A stretch of 64,000 nt of DNA from Antedon mediterranea (Eukaryota > Echinodermata > Crinoidea > Comatulida > Antedonidae): positions 1,617,001 to 1,681,000 of the forward strand of contig NC_092677.1 of assembly GCF_964355755.1 (NCBI RefSeq), written 5' to 3'. Below the pieces are notes generated by a model. It was not told the DNA's origin, searched no databases, and was given only the letters and a program-made list of their open reading frames with translations. Both the position numbers and the translations under genes were made by a program. Below are positions 33,481 to 45,995 of the stretch, in pieces; within the stretch, counting starts at the first letter, position 1, and every line of letters starts with the position of its first letter.

Positions 33481-35377
33481 GTATATTATATTCAGAAGGT
33501 TCTAATATTATGTTATTATACATTTGATAGGTCTATTTGGAAATAGCAGCATTTCGTTAAAAGAACTATTGTCACGGTGACCTGATTTTGTAAATACGAC
33601 TTGAGATAGAAGAGGTGAGGGCGTTTCAACAAATGAATTGTTGATTTACTATAAAAGAAACAACACTATAATATTGAGAAAGTTTGAAAGTTGACGTCAA
33701 CGTGAACGTATTGAAGATGACGGTCTTTATAATGTTGATGATAAATCTGTCAACTCATTTATTGTAGTATAACAACGTAGGCCTATTGTACGTATATGTG
33801 TTCTGTGAATGGATTGACTAATTTTAATAGAATACACAATAAGAGATACAGTACATATTTTAAACATAACTAGACAATTTTGGTTATCAATTTATTTTGT
33901 GCAATTAAAAACATTTTTCAGCCTTGAATAAATACAACATGCAAATACACACCGATATAAAAATACTGTACAAAATCTATTCATACTAAAAACATTTCAA
34001 ATATAGTTTTTGCAATTGTAAAATACAGATTTCAATATAAACTTTCGAACAATTAAAAGCCGTTGTACGATATTGGAATGAGTTGGTGTGCCCAGTTAGC
34101 AAGGCTCAAGGTAATAATTGACGATATTGAAGCCTCGTGTACACAAATTCCTCTGGTAGCAAAGAATATAAAGCGCTATATAATCTTTGTGGTACTGTTA
34201 GCCTACTGGTTTGACCGCGTAATGGTGTTTACTGACGCGTACGGTGACGCTCTGTAAAAACCAAGCGTCATACGCAGGTTAGTCGTCATCATCGACTCCT
34301 CGGTGACTGGATGTCACTTTTATATATGTAAGAATATGAAATGTTTAATATTTATCCTAAATAATGTACGCTGTAATGTATGCTGTCTAGCAGATGTGAC
34401 GTGTCTACCTGTAATTCTAATTTTCTTAGTTCAGTTTTTCTAATTGTAATAAAGACTACATACGTAAAATACAGTTACCAAACAGTATTTGTATAGAATT
34501 ACAAGCTAACAAAAAGTACACATAAAATCGAGAATATTTGGTGCGTAACTAACTTATAATAAACTAGAAAAAAACTTACTGCAAATAAACCTACAAATAA
34601 CAATTATTATATTTTTTATGCATATTTACAATTATTTAAAAATGTAATGGAACATATTTCTGAATTCCATATTATGATGATGCATACTTAGTGTAAACAT
34701 GAGGTATATTGCTTATCTTTAAATTTACTACAAACTATTGTTAGCTTTGTTAATTGCATTATCAGTTTTTTTTTCTATATCTGAAACTTGTATTTAAAAA
34801 TGTAAATAAATATAATTGTATTCTTTACTAAAAGAGCTTTAAAGTAACAAAATAAATGCAATATATGATGAATTTTATGAAGTAATATGGCTACGATAAC
34901 TGAGATACCAAAGAGTATGGCAAGCACCTTGTATAAGAATATAAAAATATGCTATGGGCTTAAAAAAATAGATGTATAAATAGACGTAACTTGATATAGC
35001 CTGTCACAAGACAAGCACATGATGTACTAGAACCGCTTCATGAACAATAATAAAATAAAACCTCGTTTCTGTGTGGCAAACCTGAAAAAATATAATTATT
35101 TGCTAAATATATTTCTAAATAACTAAACCCTGCTTGTGGTTGTCACATGTTACACAGTATCAATTCAGCTAGGTAAACCTTTTAGTCACATGACAACCTT
35201 AATTACCAACTGCTACAAATAAACAATACATCATTTAAAAAGACATCATGAATGTAATGTTACACTGTAATTGCATACCAAATGCATTATGTGTCAACTA
35301 AGTAAAATAAGGAATTTGGTTGGTTGACTCAATTATTCTAATTTACATAAGGAAAGGAGATATTTGATTGGTAGTTC

Positions 35378-35816
35378 TCATATCATAACACCAACAGATT
35401 TGCCACCATCTTGCTTAAACTTGGCATCTTCTCTGGCATCAAACAACATTTCCTGTTAAAAAAAACATTTAGAATGTTAGTAAAGGTATTATTTAACCTA
35501 TAATAGATAACACATTTATTGGAACTACGCCTTCACATTGGTGGCATAAAAAGCATACAAAACCTATTCATTAAAAATGCACAGCAAATAAAGCTGGAAA
35601 GTCATACTACTATTACAAACTTTAAAAGATGAATTGTAAAATGATGGAGAAAAATATAAGTAAAAATGATATTGAATATAAATATGTTAACTTACATTAC
35701 TTTTCTGAAGATCTTTACTAATACCCAAACCTGATTTCTCATCACCGGTTTTCAAAGGTTGACGGGTTGCCTTACCACTCACCTCCACATCAGCAGGATG
35801 GCCAGTATAAGCAAGA
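35378..35816 (-). other. Gene C cytoplasmic tail exons
   Basis: 35816-35696 reads [40 protein letters not shown]. 35452-35378 reads [24 protein letters not shown] and then stops. It is a soluble charged tail without a catalytic domain. Confidence 0.78.
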
Positions 35817-38800
35817 CTGTAAGATATATACATATCAAACTGAATTATACGATTCTTTTTGATTTTCTTATGTGTTTCTTTTTCTAAACTGCAATGGTTA
35901 TCAAATTTATTATATTATGTGAGGGCGTGTGGCGCAGTGGATTTCTGATCATGAGGTCGTGGTTCGGATCCAACTCTCGCTGCATTGCTTGTATCCTTAG
36001 GCAAGACACTTTACTTACAATTGCATCTCTCTACCCAGATGTATAAAATACCGGGTAGAAAAAGGCACAACTTTGCGCTGATTACTAGCTGCATTATTAT
36101 GGGAGTATGTTTCCATACATGGTTGACCCAAACATGACCTGGGTATTAACGTGCAGTGCATTGAAAGCTTGCTTATATGGGCTATATAAGAATCAACTAT
36201 TATTATTATTATAACCAGATAGTAAAAAGATAAATAAAACACAATTAGGCATTTTATACTTACTTTCCTGGTACCTTTTCCTTTCCTGTAATTTAAAAAA
36301 TGAAATAGCCAAAGTTAACAACCACAATACTGTGGTCTGTAGCATTGATGTGTAGAAGTGTTTTTAACATAGCTTTATGGAAAGTACTGAGGAGTTCAAC
36401 TCAAATAGGCTTCATCATACCTTACTTTTACTAATTTACCAATAACAATTAAAAGTGTTCAAAATTAAAGAGGGTTTTTAAGGAAGGAAAGCATACGATT
36501 GGCGTTTAACAATATTTAGTAAATTGGTTCCCAATTTTATAATTGAATGCACAGGCATGTGTTGTGTGTGATGCACAGGCATGTGTTGTGTGTGATGCAC
36601 AGGCATGTGTTGTGTGTGATGCACAGGCATGTGTTGTGTGTGATGCACAGGCATGTGTTGTGTGTGATGCACAGGCATGTGTTGTGTGTGATGCACAGGC
36701 ATGTGTTGTGTGTGATGCACAGGCATGTGTTGTGTGTGATGCACAGGCATGTGTTGTGTGTGATGCACAGGCATGTGTTGTGTGTGATGCACAGGCATAT
36801 GTTGTGTGTGATGCACAGGCATGTGTTGTGTGTGATGCACAGGCATGTGTTGTGTGTGATGCACAGGCATGTGTTGTGTGTGATGCACAGGCATGTGTTG
36901 TGTGTGATGCACAGGCATGTGTTGTGTGTGATGCACAGGCATGTGTTGTGTGTGATGCACAGGCATGTGTTGTGTGTGATGCACAGGCATGTGTTGTGTG
37001 TGATGCACAGGCATGTGTTGTGTGTGATGCACAGGCATGTGTTGTGTGTGATGCACAGGCATGTGTTGTGTGTGATGCACAGGCATGTGTTGTGTGTGAT
37101 GCACAGGCATATGTTGTGTGTGATGCACAGGCATGTGTTGTGTGTGATGCACAGGCATGTGTTGTGTGTGATGCACAGGCATGTGTTGTGTGTGATGCAC
37201 AGGCATGTGTTGTGTGTGATGCACAGGCATGTGTTGTGTGTGATGCACAGGCATGTGTTGTGTGTGATGCACAGGCATGTGTTGTGTGTGATGCACAGGC
37301 ATGTGTTGTGTGTGATGCACAGGCATGTGTTGTGTGTGATGCACAGGCATGTGTTGTGTGTGATGCACAGGCATGTGTTGTGTGTGATGCACAGGCATGT
37401 GTTGTGTGTGATGCACAGGCATATGTTGTGTGTGATGCACAGGCATGTGTTGTGTGTGATGCACAGGCATGTGTTGTGTGTGATGCACAGGCATGTGTTG
37501 TGTGTGATGCACAGGCATGTGTTGTGTGTGATGCACAGGCATGTGTTGTGTGTGATGCACAGGCATGTGTTGTGTGTGATGCACAGGCATGTGTTGTGTG
37601 TGATGCACAGGCATGTGTTGTGTGTGTGTTACCCTCCGTGTTTTATAGTGTGTAGTATAGCTTTCAATATGTATATATATTTATGTTGCTTTTCTTTTGT
37701 TTCCTTTCATTATTTTGCTCAATTGTTACATTGTTTTGTTTTGGATGCACCACTAACAACAGTGTGTGTCACTGATAGAAAAGTGATGACCAATAAATAA
37801 ATACCAATAAAATGATACTGGTACCAATAAACGTTGTACTTTATTCATTGATCCAAGCATTTATATTCCTCTGCATCTAATTACTGGCTATAAAACATAT
37901 TAATTAACTTACTTTTCCTGCAGTACAGCACAGCTACAACAATTACAACAATAACTACAATGACAGCAATGATCACTCCTGCAATCAGACCACCATTCGA
38001 TCCTTTTTCTAAATTAAAAAAAAGATCATAATTCATGTTTGTATTGTATTCTATCAATAAAGACGTTGTAATTAAAAGATAATGATCTAATAAATTATGT
38101 ATTTACAGCAGATGCTGTAATGGTATTACAAAATTAAAAGACTGAAACAGTTCTTGGGAAGAAAAACAGAAAATATAACGGAAATGTCTTTTGAGTGCTA
38201 CAATGGCTACACTAAGTCCCATGTATAAAGATAACCATGCAGAGAGTAAAGTTCTGTCTACATTATCAAATCTTATGTGACAAAAAAGTGTGATGTGCCC
38301 AAATATAGTAATATGTGCCCAAATATAGTAATATATGCCCAAATATGGTGAGGTTGAAATCATCATGTCCATATATGGGCACATCACATTTTTATGTCAC
38401 ATAAAGTTTGATAGTGTAGAAAGAGCTGTATAATAATAATAATAAAATATATAACATTGAAATATTTTTGTTGTTGCTTGATTGTCATCTTAAAAAAGAA
38501 CAACTTTCTCCACTTCTTATACCAGTGCTTCCTTTAATGTTAGTCCTATTTAAGTCTGCTGACCTGAGAATGACCTACCATGTGCATTTCCTCACCTTTA
38601 CACTCTTTTCAATTATATTTTATTACTCTAGTTGAATTTAAATTTGCAACACAACAACTGGCAAGTTGATCCAAGCAAAATGCTATCAATTTAAAATATC
38701 TATTTTATTTTTAAACCTTTCAAAATGTCCTGAAATGATCATATAAAAAGAAAAAGGTTTTTCACCAATAGGTTCCTATAGGATCCTATTGCCAAATAGC

Positions 38801-41800
38801 CTATAGGGCCATTTTTCTTAAGCTCTGTCTACACTATAAAACTAATTTGACAACAAAAGTGTGATGTGCCCAAATATGGTAGTATATACCAAAATATGGT
38901 AGAGGTATGACATCATCATGTCCATATAATTATGGGCATATCACATTTTTTTGTCACCATATTGCTAAAATGGCTCTAAATCGATTATCATTATTCACAT
39001 TTGATTATGGGTGTCAATGCATCTATTATTATTATATCAATATTTATTTATTATTACATCAATTTTTATAAAGCGTCAATTCAAAGACCGAGGTACAAAA
39101 TCAAAGGCGCTGGGCATGTTAGTGGTCGAAAAAAAATGAGTTTTGAGCAATTTTTTAAATAAGAGCAGTGTTTAATTTGTGGGGGGAGTGAATTCCAGAG
39201 TGTGGGTGCAGCAAAAGAAAACGATCTATGACCAAAGGTTTTAGTGGCTATGCGTGGAACAGAGAGTAAAAAATCATCAGATGATCTAAGATTCCGTCCA
39301 GGAGCATAAAGGGTGATTAATTGACGGATGTAAGCAGGTTGGTTGAAAAGAAGTGCTTTAAAAGTAAGGAGCAAGATTTTAAATTTGATTCGATTGTCAA
39401 TGGGGAGCCAGTGAAGTTCTCGAAGAACAGGTGAAATGAATGATAGAGGATGTGGAGCGTATCGAAAGAAAACGTTGAATGTGTGCAATATTGCGAAGAT
39501 AAAAGTTTACTGATTTAGTAATATAACTGATGTGTGCTTGCATGTTTAGAGATTCGTCAAGTTTTATACCAAGATTAGTAACTAATTGAGACGGATGTAT
39601 GAGTGATGAGCCAATAGTAATAAAATGGGGTGCTATTTTGGTACGAATATGATTAGTACAGAAAATGATGTATTCAGATTTATTATCATTTAATTTGAGG
39701 AGCCAGGTATGGATGTCTTTAAGGCAATTCTCAAGGCGTTCAATAACAATAAGTAGATTATGTGGATCAAAAGGAATATACAACTGAATATCATCAGCGT
39801 AGAAATGATAAGAGATGTTGTGACGTTTGATAATTTGGGATAAAGGAGATATATCTAGTCTACATACCTTGTTTACATGTAACACCTTCAAAGCCTGAGG
39901 TACATTCACAACTAAAACCATTATCATTAATCTCACAAGTCCCTTGATTATTACAAGGACTTGAAGAACATGCATCTTGAAATAAAAACAAACATGCATA
40001 GCAATATTAACATTAAGTCATAACATTGCAAGGTTATTAAGGGCTTAAAAGTGCTTATTAACACCGTGGACCTAATTTATAGGTCCGTGTTAACACATAA
40101 CATGCAAAGCCTGGGTAAAGCAACAAAGAGAAGTTACTACATTGGAACAGGTATACTGTATCAAGAGTGTAAAATAATACTACTGAGCATTTATAGTACA
40201 ACAGTCTAGTTGAACAAGTGAAGAAGAGACTTAATTTGCATTAAGGGCAGAAACTTTGTTGAATTTTGACAAATATTAAATGTACCCAGAGATAAGAGAT
40301 TTTAATTAAAGTTAGGAGTATTTTATACTGTGAAAACAAAATATCAAACAGCACAGAATTGTCAACTCACACCATGTGCTGGGACAAGTTATTTGGTCTT
40401 TACTTATACTATTCATAGGTAGCATTTAAGACAATGACAAATTCTACTTTTTGGAGAGATAACTGTACAGGTACAATAACAATAACTAAATATTTTGTCT
40501 TCACAATATGACATGATTAGATTAACATAGAGGTCAACTTACCATCACAAGATTCAAAGGTTTCTGTAACAGAAGGATTGACGTTATTGTCTATAACACA
40601 TGTTACGACTGATGTTGTATCGCATGAAACGTCAGCAGACACGGAACCAGTACCGGATTCAAGATCAGATTGATCGAGTTGAATGGTGACTCTTGGTGTG
40701 GGATTCCCCTCTGCCTCACATGTTACTTTTCCTCCAATCCATTCCATAGTTGTTAATGATACATCTGTAATACAATATAACAAATCTGGTAAAAATCAAA
40801 TTCATACCAAAGCACATATTCAAGCAAAATAACCATGTACACCACAAATGTTATTCTTTTCAGATTTTATCTAAAAAAATGAAACAAATTTCTTACAATT
40901 TACTGTTAAATCTAGAAAGAGACTGCTGTATCTTCCTTCACTACCAGAATATGCAGAATTCTCGGCTCGACAGCGATAAGATCCTTCATCAGTGGACATG
41001 ACATTACTAATGGTCAAGTTCTGGTTGTATAAAGAACCACTAAATCTTTCACTGTTATCAATATCAATTATATTATCAAATTTAAACCAGGAAAAAGTGA
41101 TTTCAGTTGGTATTCCATCTGGCAAGGTACATTCAAGTGTGGCTGTACTGTCACTTAGTACGGACATAGAGGACTCTTTCACTGATGGAGGATCAAGATC
41201 TGATGAAGAACAAATATATAGCAAATTGTTAATTGGTCAGATGTTTGCATCTAGTAAGTAATTGTCTCCAAGACATCTGACACACTTACTTACAAGAGTG
41301 GATTAATATATAGGAGATATTCTCCAAATTCCTTTGTGTGTTTTAGAGGTTTAGTGCTCATTCTGATTTTTACAAATTGAATACAGACACTAATTTGAAA
41401 TGAATTACAAATCTGCAAACTAACATTTCCTAACAAAGGTGAGGGTGAGGTTAAGTGTCTACCTCAATTAACATTAGTGCTCACATACAAACAGCAAATA
41501 CTATATGCCTTAAAATGCAGTCTGTAATTTTAATATTAATTTATTAATAAACATTCCTCTTAATTATTATTTATAACTTAAGGATTAATTCAGTGGACAG
41601 ATCTTCTGAAGCACTAACAGATTGTATGTATGGGCGAGTTCATCTACATGAGATTTGTTTGGGCAACCTAGGCACAATGTAGACTGTATATATCTCGTAT
41701 ATGTCATTCAATTTTAATACATACATTGAACGGTAAGATTGGTAACCTTGTTCCTTATAATACCGCCAGCAAACACCACGTTACACTCATAGTACCCTGC

Positions 41801-42490
41801 ATCAGCCTTGACAACATCTGAAATCCTAAGATCACCTCTATTTGTACCACTTATTAGAGAATAACGGCTATTTGGTGATGAAGTAGTATCAGAACTAACA
41901 AGTGGATTTCCTTCTTTTTCCCCTTGTTCGTCGGTACGGTACCAACTGATTAAGGTCAGGGCTGGGGGTGGATTTGTGTAGCCGCATTCTATCGTAGCTG
42001 TTTCGCTTTCTTTGACAACAGCTGGTGTAACAGTTACTACTTGCATTAAAACATCTAGAAAAAAGTCAGGGAGTCACTTACAGTACAGACCAAAAATACA
42101 TGTTATTCTGATGGTTGCTAATGATCAGCTTTGGCTGGATGGGCCACCCTCATGAAATAAATAAAGTACAATTACTTAATATGTTTAATAATAATAATAG
42201 TAGTAATAATAGTAATAATGGTAAGTAATAATAGTTCAGGCGGCTAACCTATCCCCATATTGACATTTTTTAACTTTTAATTGTTTTTCTAACTGAAAGA
42301 TAATATTTTAAACCATTAAGTGAATGTGATAATACAGAAATAGAAAATACTGTACAAACACAATTAGGATGAGACAATTTGGTATAATGTGTAGCGGCAA
42401 TCAATAACAGAGTGAGTGAACACTTTAATACTTACTTGATGGAAACACCAAAACAAGCAACAATTTAATAAGACTTTTCATATTCTTCAT
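35378..42490 (-). CDS. Gene C: three-Ig, one-EGF single-pass receptor
   Basis: Nine coding exons from 5' to 3': 42490-42436 signal, 42054-41725 Ig1, 41199-40897 Ig2, 40764-40543 Ig3, 39975-39868 EGF, 38008-37913 TM, 36285-36264 micro-exon, 35816-35696 and 35452-35378 tail with TGA. The total is 1332 bp, 443 aa. The signal peptide is [19 protein letters not shown]. The TM is [23 protein letters not shown] followed by RKRKEK. The tail is about 80 residues, has NLAY (an NxxY-type site), and ends GVMI, which fits a class II PDZ ligand. All extracellular junctions are phase 1. It is likely an adhesion or recognition receptor; I do not recognise a named ortholog. Ig2 resembles gene A Ig5. Its introns hold a LINE, MITEs, a SINE and a minisatellite. 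Confidence 0.82.
35925..36212 (+). mobile_element. tRNA-derived SINE
   Basis: It has a tRNA-like A box (TGGCGCAGTGG, about 35930) and B box (GGTTCGGATCC, 35961-35971). About 200 bp of body ends in GGGCTATATAAGAATCAACT and an (ATT)n tail. Confidence 0.75.
36264..36285 (-). other. Gene C 22-bp cytoplasmic micro-exon
   Basis: GAAAGGAAAAGGTACCAGGAAA between TTACAG and gtaagt moves the phase from 1 to 2 and adds KEKVPG. The match of phases on both sides supports it. Confidence 0.65.
36547..37628. repeat. 24-bp minisatellite, 45 copies, with 312-bp higher-order period
   Basis: The unit is ATGCACAGGCATGTGTTGTG plus TGTG. Copies are identical except for one G-to-A change at 36799, 37111 and 37423, exactly 312 bp (13 units) apart. 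The unit is a multiple of three, so long open frames exist in several frames (for example MHRHVLCV repeated). These are not considered genes. The array lies in gene C's intron between the TM and the 22-bp exon. Confidence 0.95.
37913..38008 (-). other. Gene C transmembrane exon
   Basis: 96 bp, phase 1-1. EKGSNGG is followed by a Val/Ile-rich helix ending LYC, then RK. Confidence 0.88.
38248..38429. mobile_element. MITE copy in gene C intron
   Basis: Runs from AAGTTCTGTCTACATTATCA to TTTGATAGTGTAGAAAGAGC, with three tandem CCCAAATATAGTAATATGTG units inside. Confidence 0.7.
38822..38958. mobile_element. MITE copy (right end lost)
   Basis: TTA at 38819-38821 is followed by AGCTCTGTCTACACTATAAA and internal GTGATGTGCCCAAATATGGTAG. 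The right terminus is missing after CACATTTTTTTGTCA. Confidence 0.6.
39000..39850 (-). mobile_element. LINE reverse-transcriptase fragment in gene C intron
   Basis: On the minus strand two frames read the end of a CR1/Jockey-type reverse transcriptase: [11 protein letters not shown]...[18 protein letters not shown] (39397-39850) and [24 protein letters not shown]...[12 protein letters not shown]...[18 protein letters not shown] (39081-39488). A frameshift separates them. It directly abuts the EGF exon's donor side at 39868. Confidence 0.85.
39868..39975 (-). other. Gene C EGF domain
   Basis: 108 bp, phase 1-1. It reads [35 protein letters not shown], with exact six-cysteine EGF spacing and no extra cysteines. 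Confidence 0.9.
40543..40764 (-). other. Gene C Ig domain 3 (short)
   Basis: 222 bp, phase 1-1. It reads [23 protein letters not shown]...[14 protein letters not shown], a short C2-type Ig. The core tryptophan is replaced (VTIQL), and an extra cysteine lies in VSCDTTS. Confidence 0.8.
40897..41199 (-). other. Gene C Ig domain 2
   Basis: 303 bp, phase 1-1. It reads [23 protein letters not shown]...[24 protein letters not shown]. The LPDGIP and AYSGSEG motifs parallel gene A Ig5 (LPSGIP, AYSGTEG). Confidence 0.88.
41725..42054 (-). other. Gene C Ig domain 1
   Basis: 330 bp, phase 1-1. It reads [28 protein letters not shown]...[22 protein letters not shown], a complete V/I-type Ig. Confidence 0.88.
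42436..42490 (-). other. Gene C signal-peptide exon
   Basis: 55 bp coding, ending CCATCAA|gtaagt in phase 1, with a strongly hydrophobic [10 protein letters not shown]. The exon probably starts at 42520 after TTTTTCCCAG. A stop codon (TGA) lies upstream in the frame of the exon at 43461, so that part would be 5' UTR. Confidence 0.75.
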
Positions 42491-43460
42491 TATTCACTTT
42501 GGTAATTTAGTAAAATAAATCTGGGAAAAAAGAAAAATATTTGTTGACACCTGTGTACAACCTGGATTGTTAAGTTATAATGTGTGACTGTATACAGAAC
42601 GATAGTTATGTGACACTTTGTAATTGTTTTTGTTAGTAAAATCTGGGGAAAAAAGAAAACTATTTGCTGACGTATACAGTTTATTCATTTCTTTATTTAT
42701 GTTTTCTTTAATTTAGTTGAAAAGTACAATAGTCATATTTAGAATATTTTGAATTTATTTATTGAGACGCACTCAGCAGTCTATATTAACAAATGCTTTG
42801 ACTTCTTTTTAAACAAACTTAATTAGGCATGAAGAGCAAAATGTATGCTTTAGTCATTCTTATCTCTAGCCATTATTGTTACTACACTTTATTTCTTGAT
42901 TTGGTACCTTCACTAATGTTCGTAATCATGGCATTTTAGGGATAACTAATTCTTGGTTCCAGAACTATGACCTAATTGACAGAACCCCACCCACTTTTAC
43001 AGAACAAGAAGATGAAAAATGAACATAAGAAAAAATCGAACACATTATTAATTAAATTACTTAATTTAATACAATGTGCCTTATAGATTAATTGTAATCA
43101 TGTACTGAACATCATAATACATTTCATAATAATATGGATGGTTAATCCTGTTACCAAAATAAGATATAGGGCGGCCAACTTCCTAAATGAAAAAGTTAGG
43201 CCAAATGTTGATCTAAATCGAGCCGACCTTAATTGCCAAATGCTGAACAGAAGAACAGAAGGGCGGGGACACTCGTTGGCGTTGGTATTAAGCTAGCCTA
43301 CTTATCCATGAGTATGTACGTGGTATACTAAGCACGATATGACAACACAATCACAAGTTTAAGTTGTCAAATCATTTCCTAAATATATAACCTACACATA
43401 CTCAATATTAAAACTAAACTATGTAAAATAAAATAGAATTTATGTGTTTTACCAACATAC

Positions 43461-43580
43461 CAATTACCTGATGTTTGTCTCGCGCCGACTTCAATTGCAG
43501 TAAATAAAGGTGTGCAGATTGGTGGCGTGCTTCTGTCTTACTCATTTCCAAACAATGTTTACTCCGGTTCTATTGTTCCG
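43461..43580 (-). other. Possible gene C 5' UTR exon
   Basis: On the minus strand a CpG-containing stretch ends CAAACATCAG|gtaattgg. It has an ATG with a 26-codon run that meets a stop after splicing to 42520, so it would be a uORF. This is a suggestion only. Confidence 0.3.
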
Positions 43581-43599
43581 GTGTTCGCTTGTTCAGGAA

Positions 43600-45995
43600 G
43601 TCTATTGTTCCGTTAGAGAATATTATTAACCATTAATGCCTGTAATCTGTAAATGTTCATATTTATTTTTATACCTATACAAAACAATAATTCTGATCCA
43701 TTAAGTAAGTAACACAGATGAATTATATGGTCTGATCACGTTGAACCTCTGAAATAATTTTTTTTAGTTTAATCACTCTATAAAATAATAAACAATCTAT
43801 GAAAATATTATGATGATGACATGACTTTAATGTGAAAAGTGGTGTTTACGCCACAAAGAGAAGAAAACAGATAGCTCCCCGTTTAGGCCCTGTGATATGG
43901 AGCTATATAGGCCTGCATTAATGTTCTAAACACCATGATGTGATGTAGTTATCATCTCTTCTAATCAATGCACTCACAAGACACAATATCATAGCAAACC
44001 GTCCGTTGTCGGTGCATTAACCACTTTAGGACTATCCCATCCCCGAATGATTCATCTTAGTACCGCACTCAGATATTCCCTCTATTCCTCACTATCCCAT
44101 CAGATGATATGCAGCCACCGAAACAATAAAAAATGACATAAGCAGTAGGCCTACAGTATAGGCCTACATATAGATTTTTATTTTATATATAGCTACATAT
44201 ATATTAACGACTAAAACTAAACCAACATCGAGTGTGGTGTTCTATTCTATTTGCACAATATAAATCAGTATCGAAAGTTAACCACACAAAAAAAACAACA
44301 AAAAAAAAACAATTGAAATGAACTAAAGAATTTTCGCATCTGGAATAGGTTTATTTATTTATTTATTTATTACCTTCTTAAACTGAGGGTAGCCTATCCA
44401 GTTTCTAATGGAACTGATCATTTAGGGCCCTCGATAAAACATACATACAGTAAAACACATAAAATATTGAATATTCAAATGACATAATATAGGCCTAAAA
44501 ATTTAATTTCATTTAATTTTTTTCAGAAAAAAGATGTATTGTCCCTTGAAACACAAAAAAATGAAGGTCAAAATATTCTAAATTTAAAGTGGCCATATCA
44601 AAGTAATATTAAAGTTATTCACTTTAAGTCGAAAATTTAAGCCAAAACAACAAGTTTACGTAAATAACAGGTAAATTAGTTTGATTACATTTCATCTGGA
44701 AAATCGTCACGAGCGAAAGTAAACAAAGATTTCAAACCATGAGTACGCATTATGCATATGATAAATTAGGATTGTTTACAACTCGTCACGGTTGAGAAGG
44801 TATTTTCACACAGATCATGAGGAAGTTTTATGATTATGCATACAGAGTAGCCAAACAAGTGCGTTGCATTATGGGATATGTTTTGATTGAAAACTTTGAC
44901 TGGAAGTCAAAGTTATTTTTTTAACAAAAAAACGTCTGTATTTCAGTTAAAATTTTTTTTTTTTCGAAAAATTTTTGGTGATAGTTAATAACTATTATGA
45001 TACTTCAAAATGACCCACCTTTTTTCGAAATCTTTTATTTTTTATTTTTTTGGAATTAGTCAAAGGGACAATACATCAATACATCAAAACAAAAAAGAAA
45101 AGAGTTAAAAATTCAAACGACTGATTAACCAAAAACGAAATGAATTACTGTCACGGATTGAAAAGAGTAATACAATTATAATTAAAATACATTAAAACAA
45201 GAATATTTCTTACAAAAAACGCTGCTCGCTTATTGTTATTGCTAAGGTCAAGTCTGGGGGTCACGCCTAGATACTTCAAGTATCCTATTACAAACAAAAA
45301 CTTCAATGGACTGTTTTGATAATAATTCAATGATAATAATTCAATGATTATCTGACAGCGAATTATAGTAATATCATGGGACTCATAAATACCAGATATG
45401 CTTTGGGATTTGTCGTTAGACTTTTTTCCCAGACGTTTTTTGGATTCAACAGGTGGTACCAATAAATTATAGTCGAGAATCATTTTTCACAAAATTGTCA
45501 GTGTCTAGTACTATAACTGCTGCTTGCTTTGTATCTGAATGATTTATCTCTTGTGACGTAGCGGGCTAGAGCAGCAGCGTGAAAAAATAAATATACAATT
45601 TAAATCAATGAAATAATTATAATCTAAATATATGCCTTAAGCTATTATAAATAAATAAAACATTAAAAATCTAGGAATAAAAATGCAAATTTATATTTTA
45701 AAACTATACGCCTATATACGAACAAAATAGATATTAAATAAAAACGATTTACAACAGAAACAGTTAAAGAAGATACCATTTCTGTGTGTTTATAAAATAT
45801 TTATACTGTTAAGTGTTACCCAGTCCCTCTCACGTACATCACGTATAACTTACTCATGATATAATACAGAATGTGTTTCACAGAATAGGTAATTTTCCCA
45901 TTATAGCATGCAGTGCGATCATTGTTTTTCTCCACACAAATCTTGCATAACTGAGACAAACATTGAATTACTGTACAAATGAAATCATTTGCATC
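43600..45995. other. Intergenic between genes C and D
   Basis: No gene recognised. It contains a (TTTA)n LINE-like tail at 44350-44375, an inverted-repeat element (44533-45077) and the repeat shared with 33300-33480 at 45410-45590. The minus-strand frame at 45151-45483 lies inside this repeat. Confidence 0.5.
44533..45077. mobile_element. Inverted-repeat MITE of about 545 bp
   Basis: Begins GATGTATTGTCCCTT and ends AAGGGACAATACATC. A left-half relative starts GATGTATTGTCCC at 59372 and shares the following AAATGAAG..ATTATTCAAAT-like sequence and a later CAAAGTGAATGA-like stretch. Confidence 0.7.

Larger units (their letters stand above)
29460..35377. other. Intergenic, no gene recognised
   Basis: Between the Ig relic and the end of gene C only repeats were identified: pieces of the 12.4 kb tandem unit (29460-29560), a MITE (30666-30813), a tandem array (30836-31110), an inverted-repeat element (32205-32572), an (AT)n run at 31960-31985, a poly-C run at 32987-32999 and a fragment at 33300-33480 shared with 45410-45590. 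The rest is AT-rich with short frames only. The lower part may include the 3' UTR of gene C; a minus-strand AATAAA lies at 33891-33896. Confidence 0.5.

Noticed and set aside
36547-37628. CRISPR-like regular array
   Set aside because: The units are directly adjacent with no unique spacers, and the genome is eukaryotic.
36478-37800. Open frames of 370-417 codons on both strands
   Set aside because: They are a consequence of a 24-bp (multiple of three) minisatellite without stops; they lie in an intron and have no splice or start context.
43461-43580. Upstream ATG as the true start of gene C
   Set aside because: Joined to the exon at 42520 it meets a stop before the signal peptide, so it would be a uORF at best.
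45151-45483. Minus-strand frame of 110 codons
   Set aside because: It overlaps the dispersed repeat shared with 33300-33480; no homolog is recognised.
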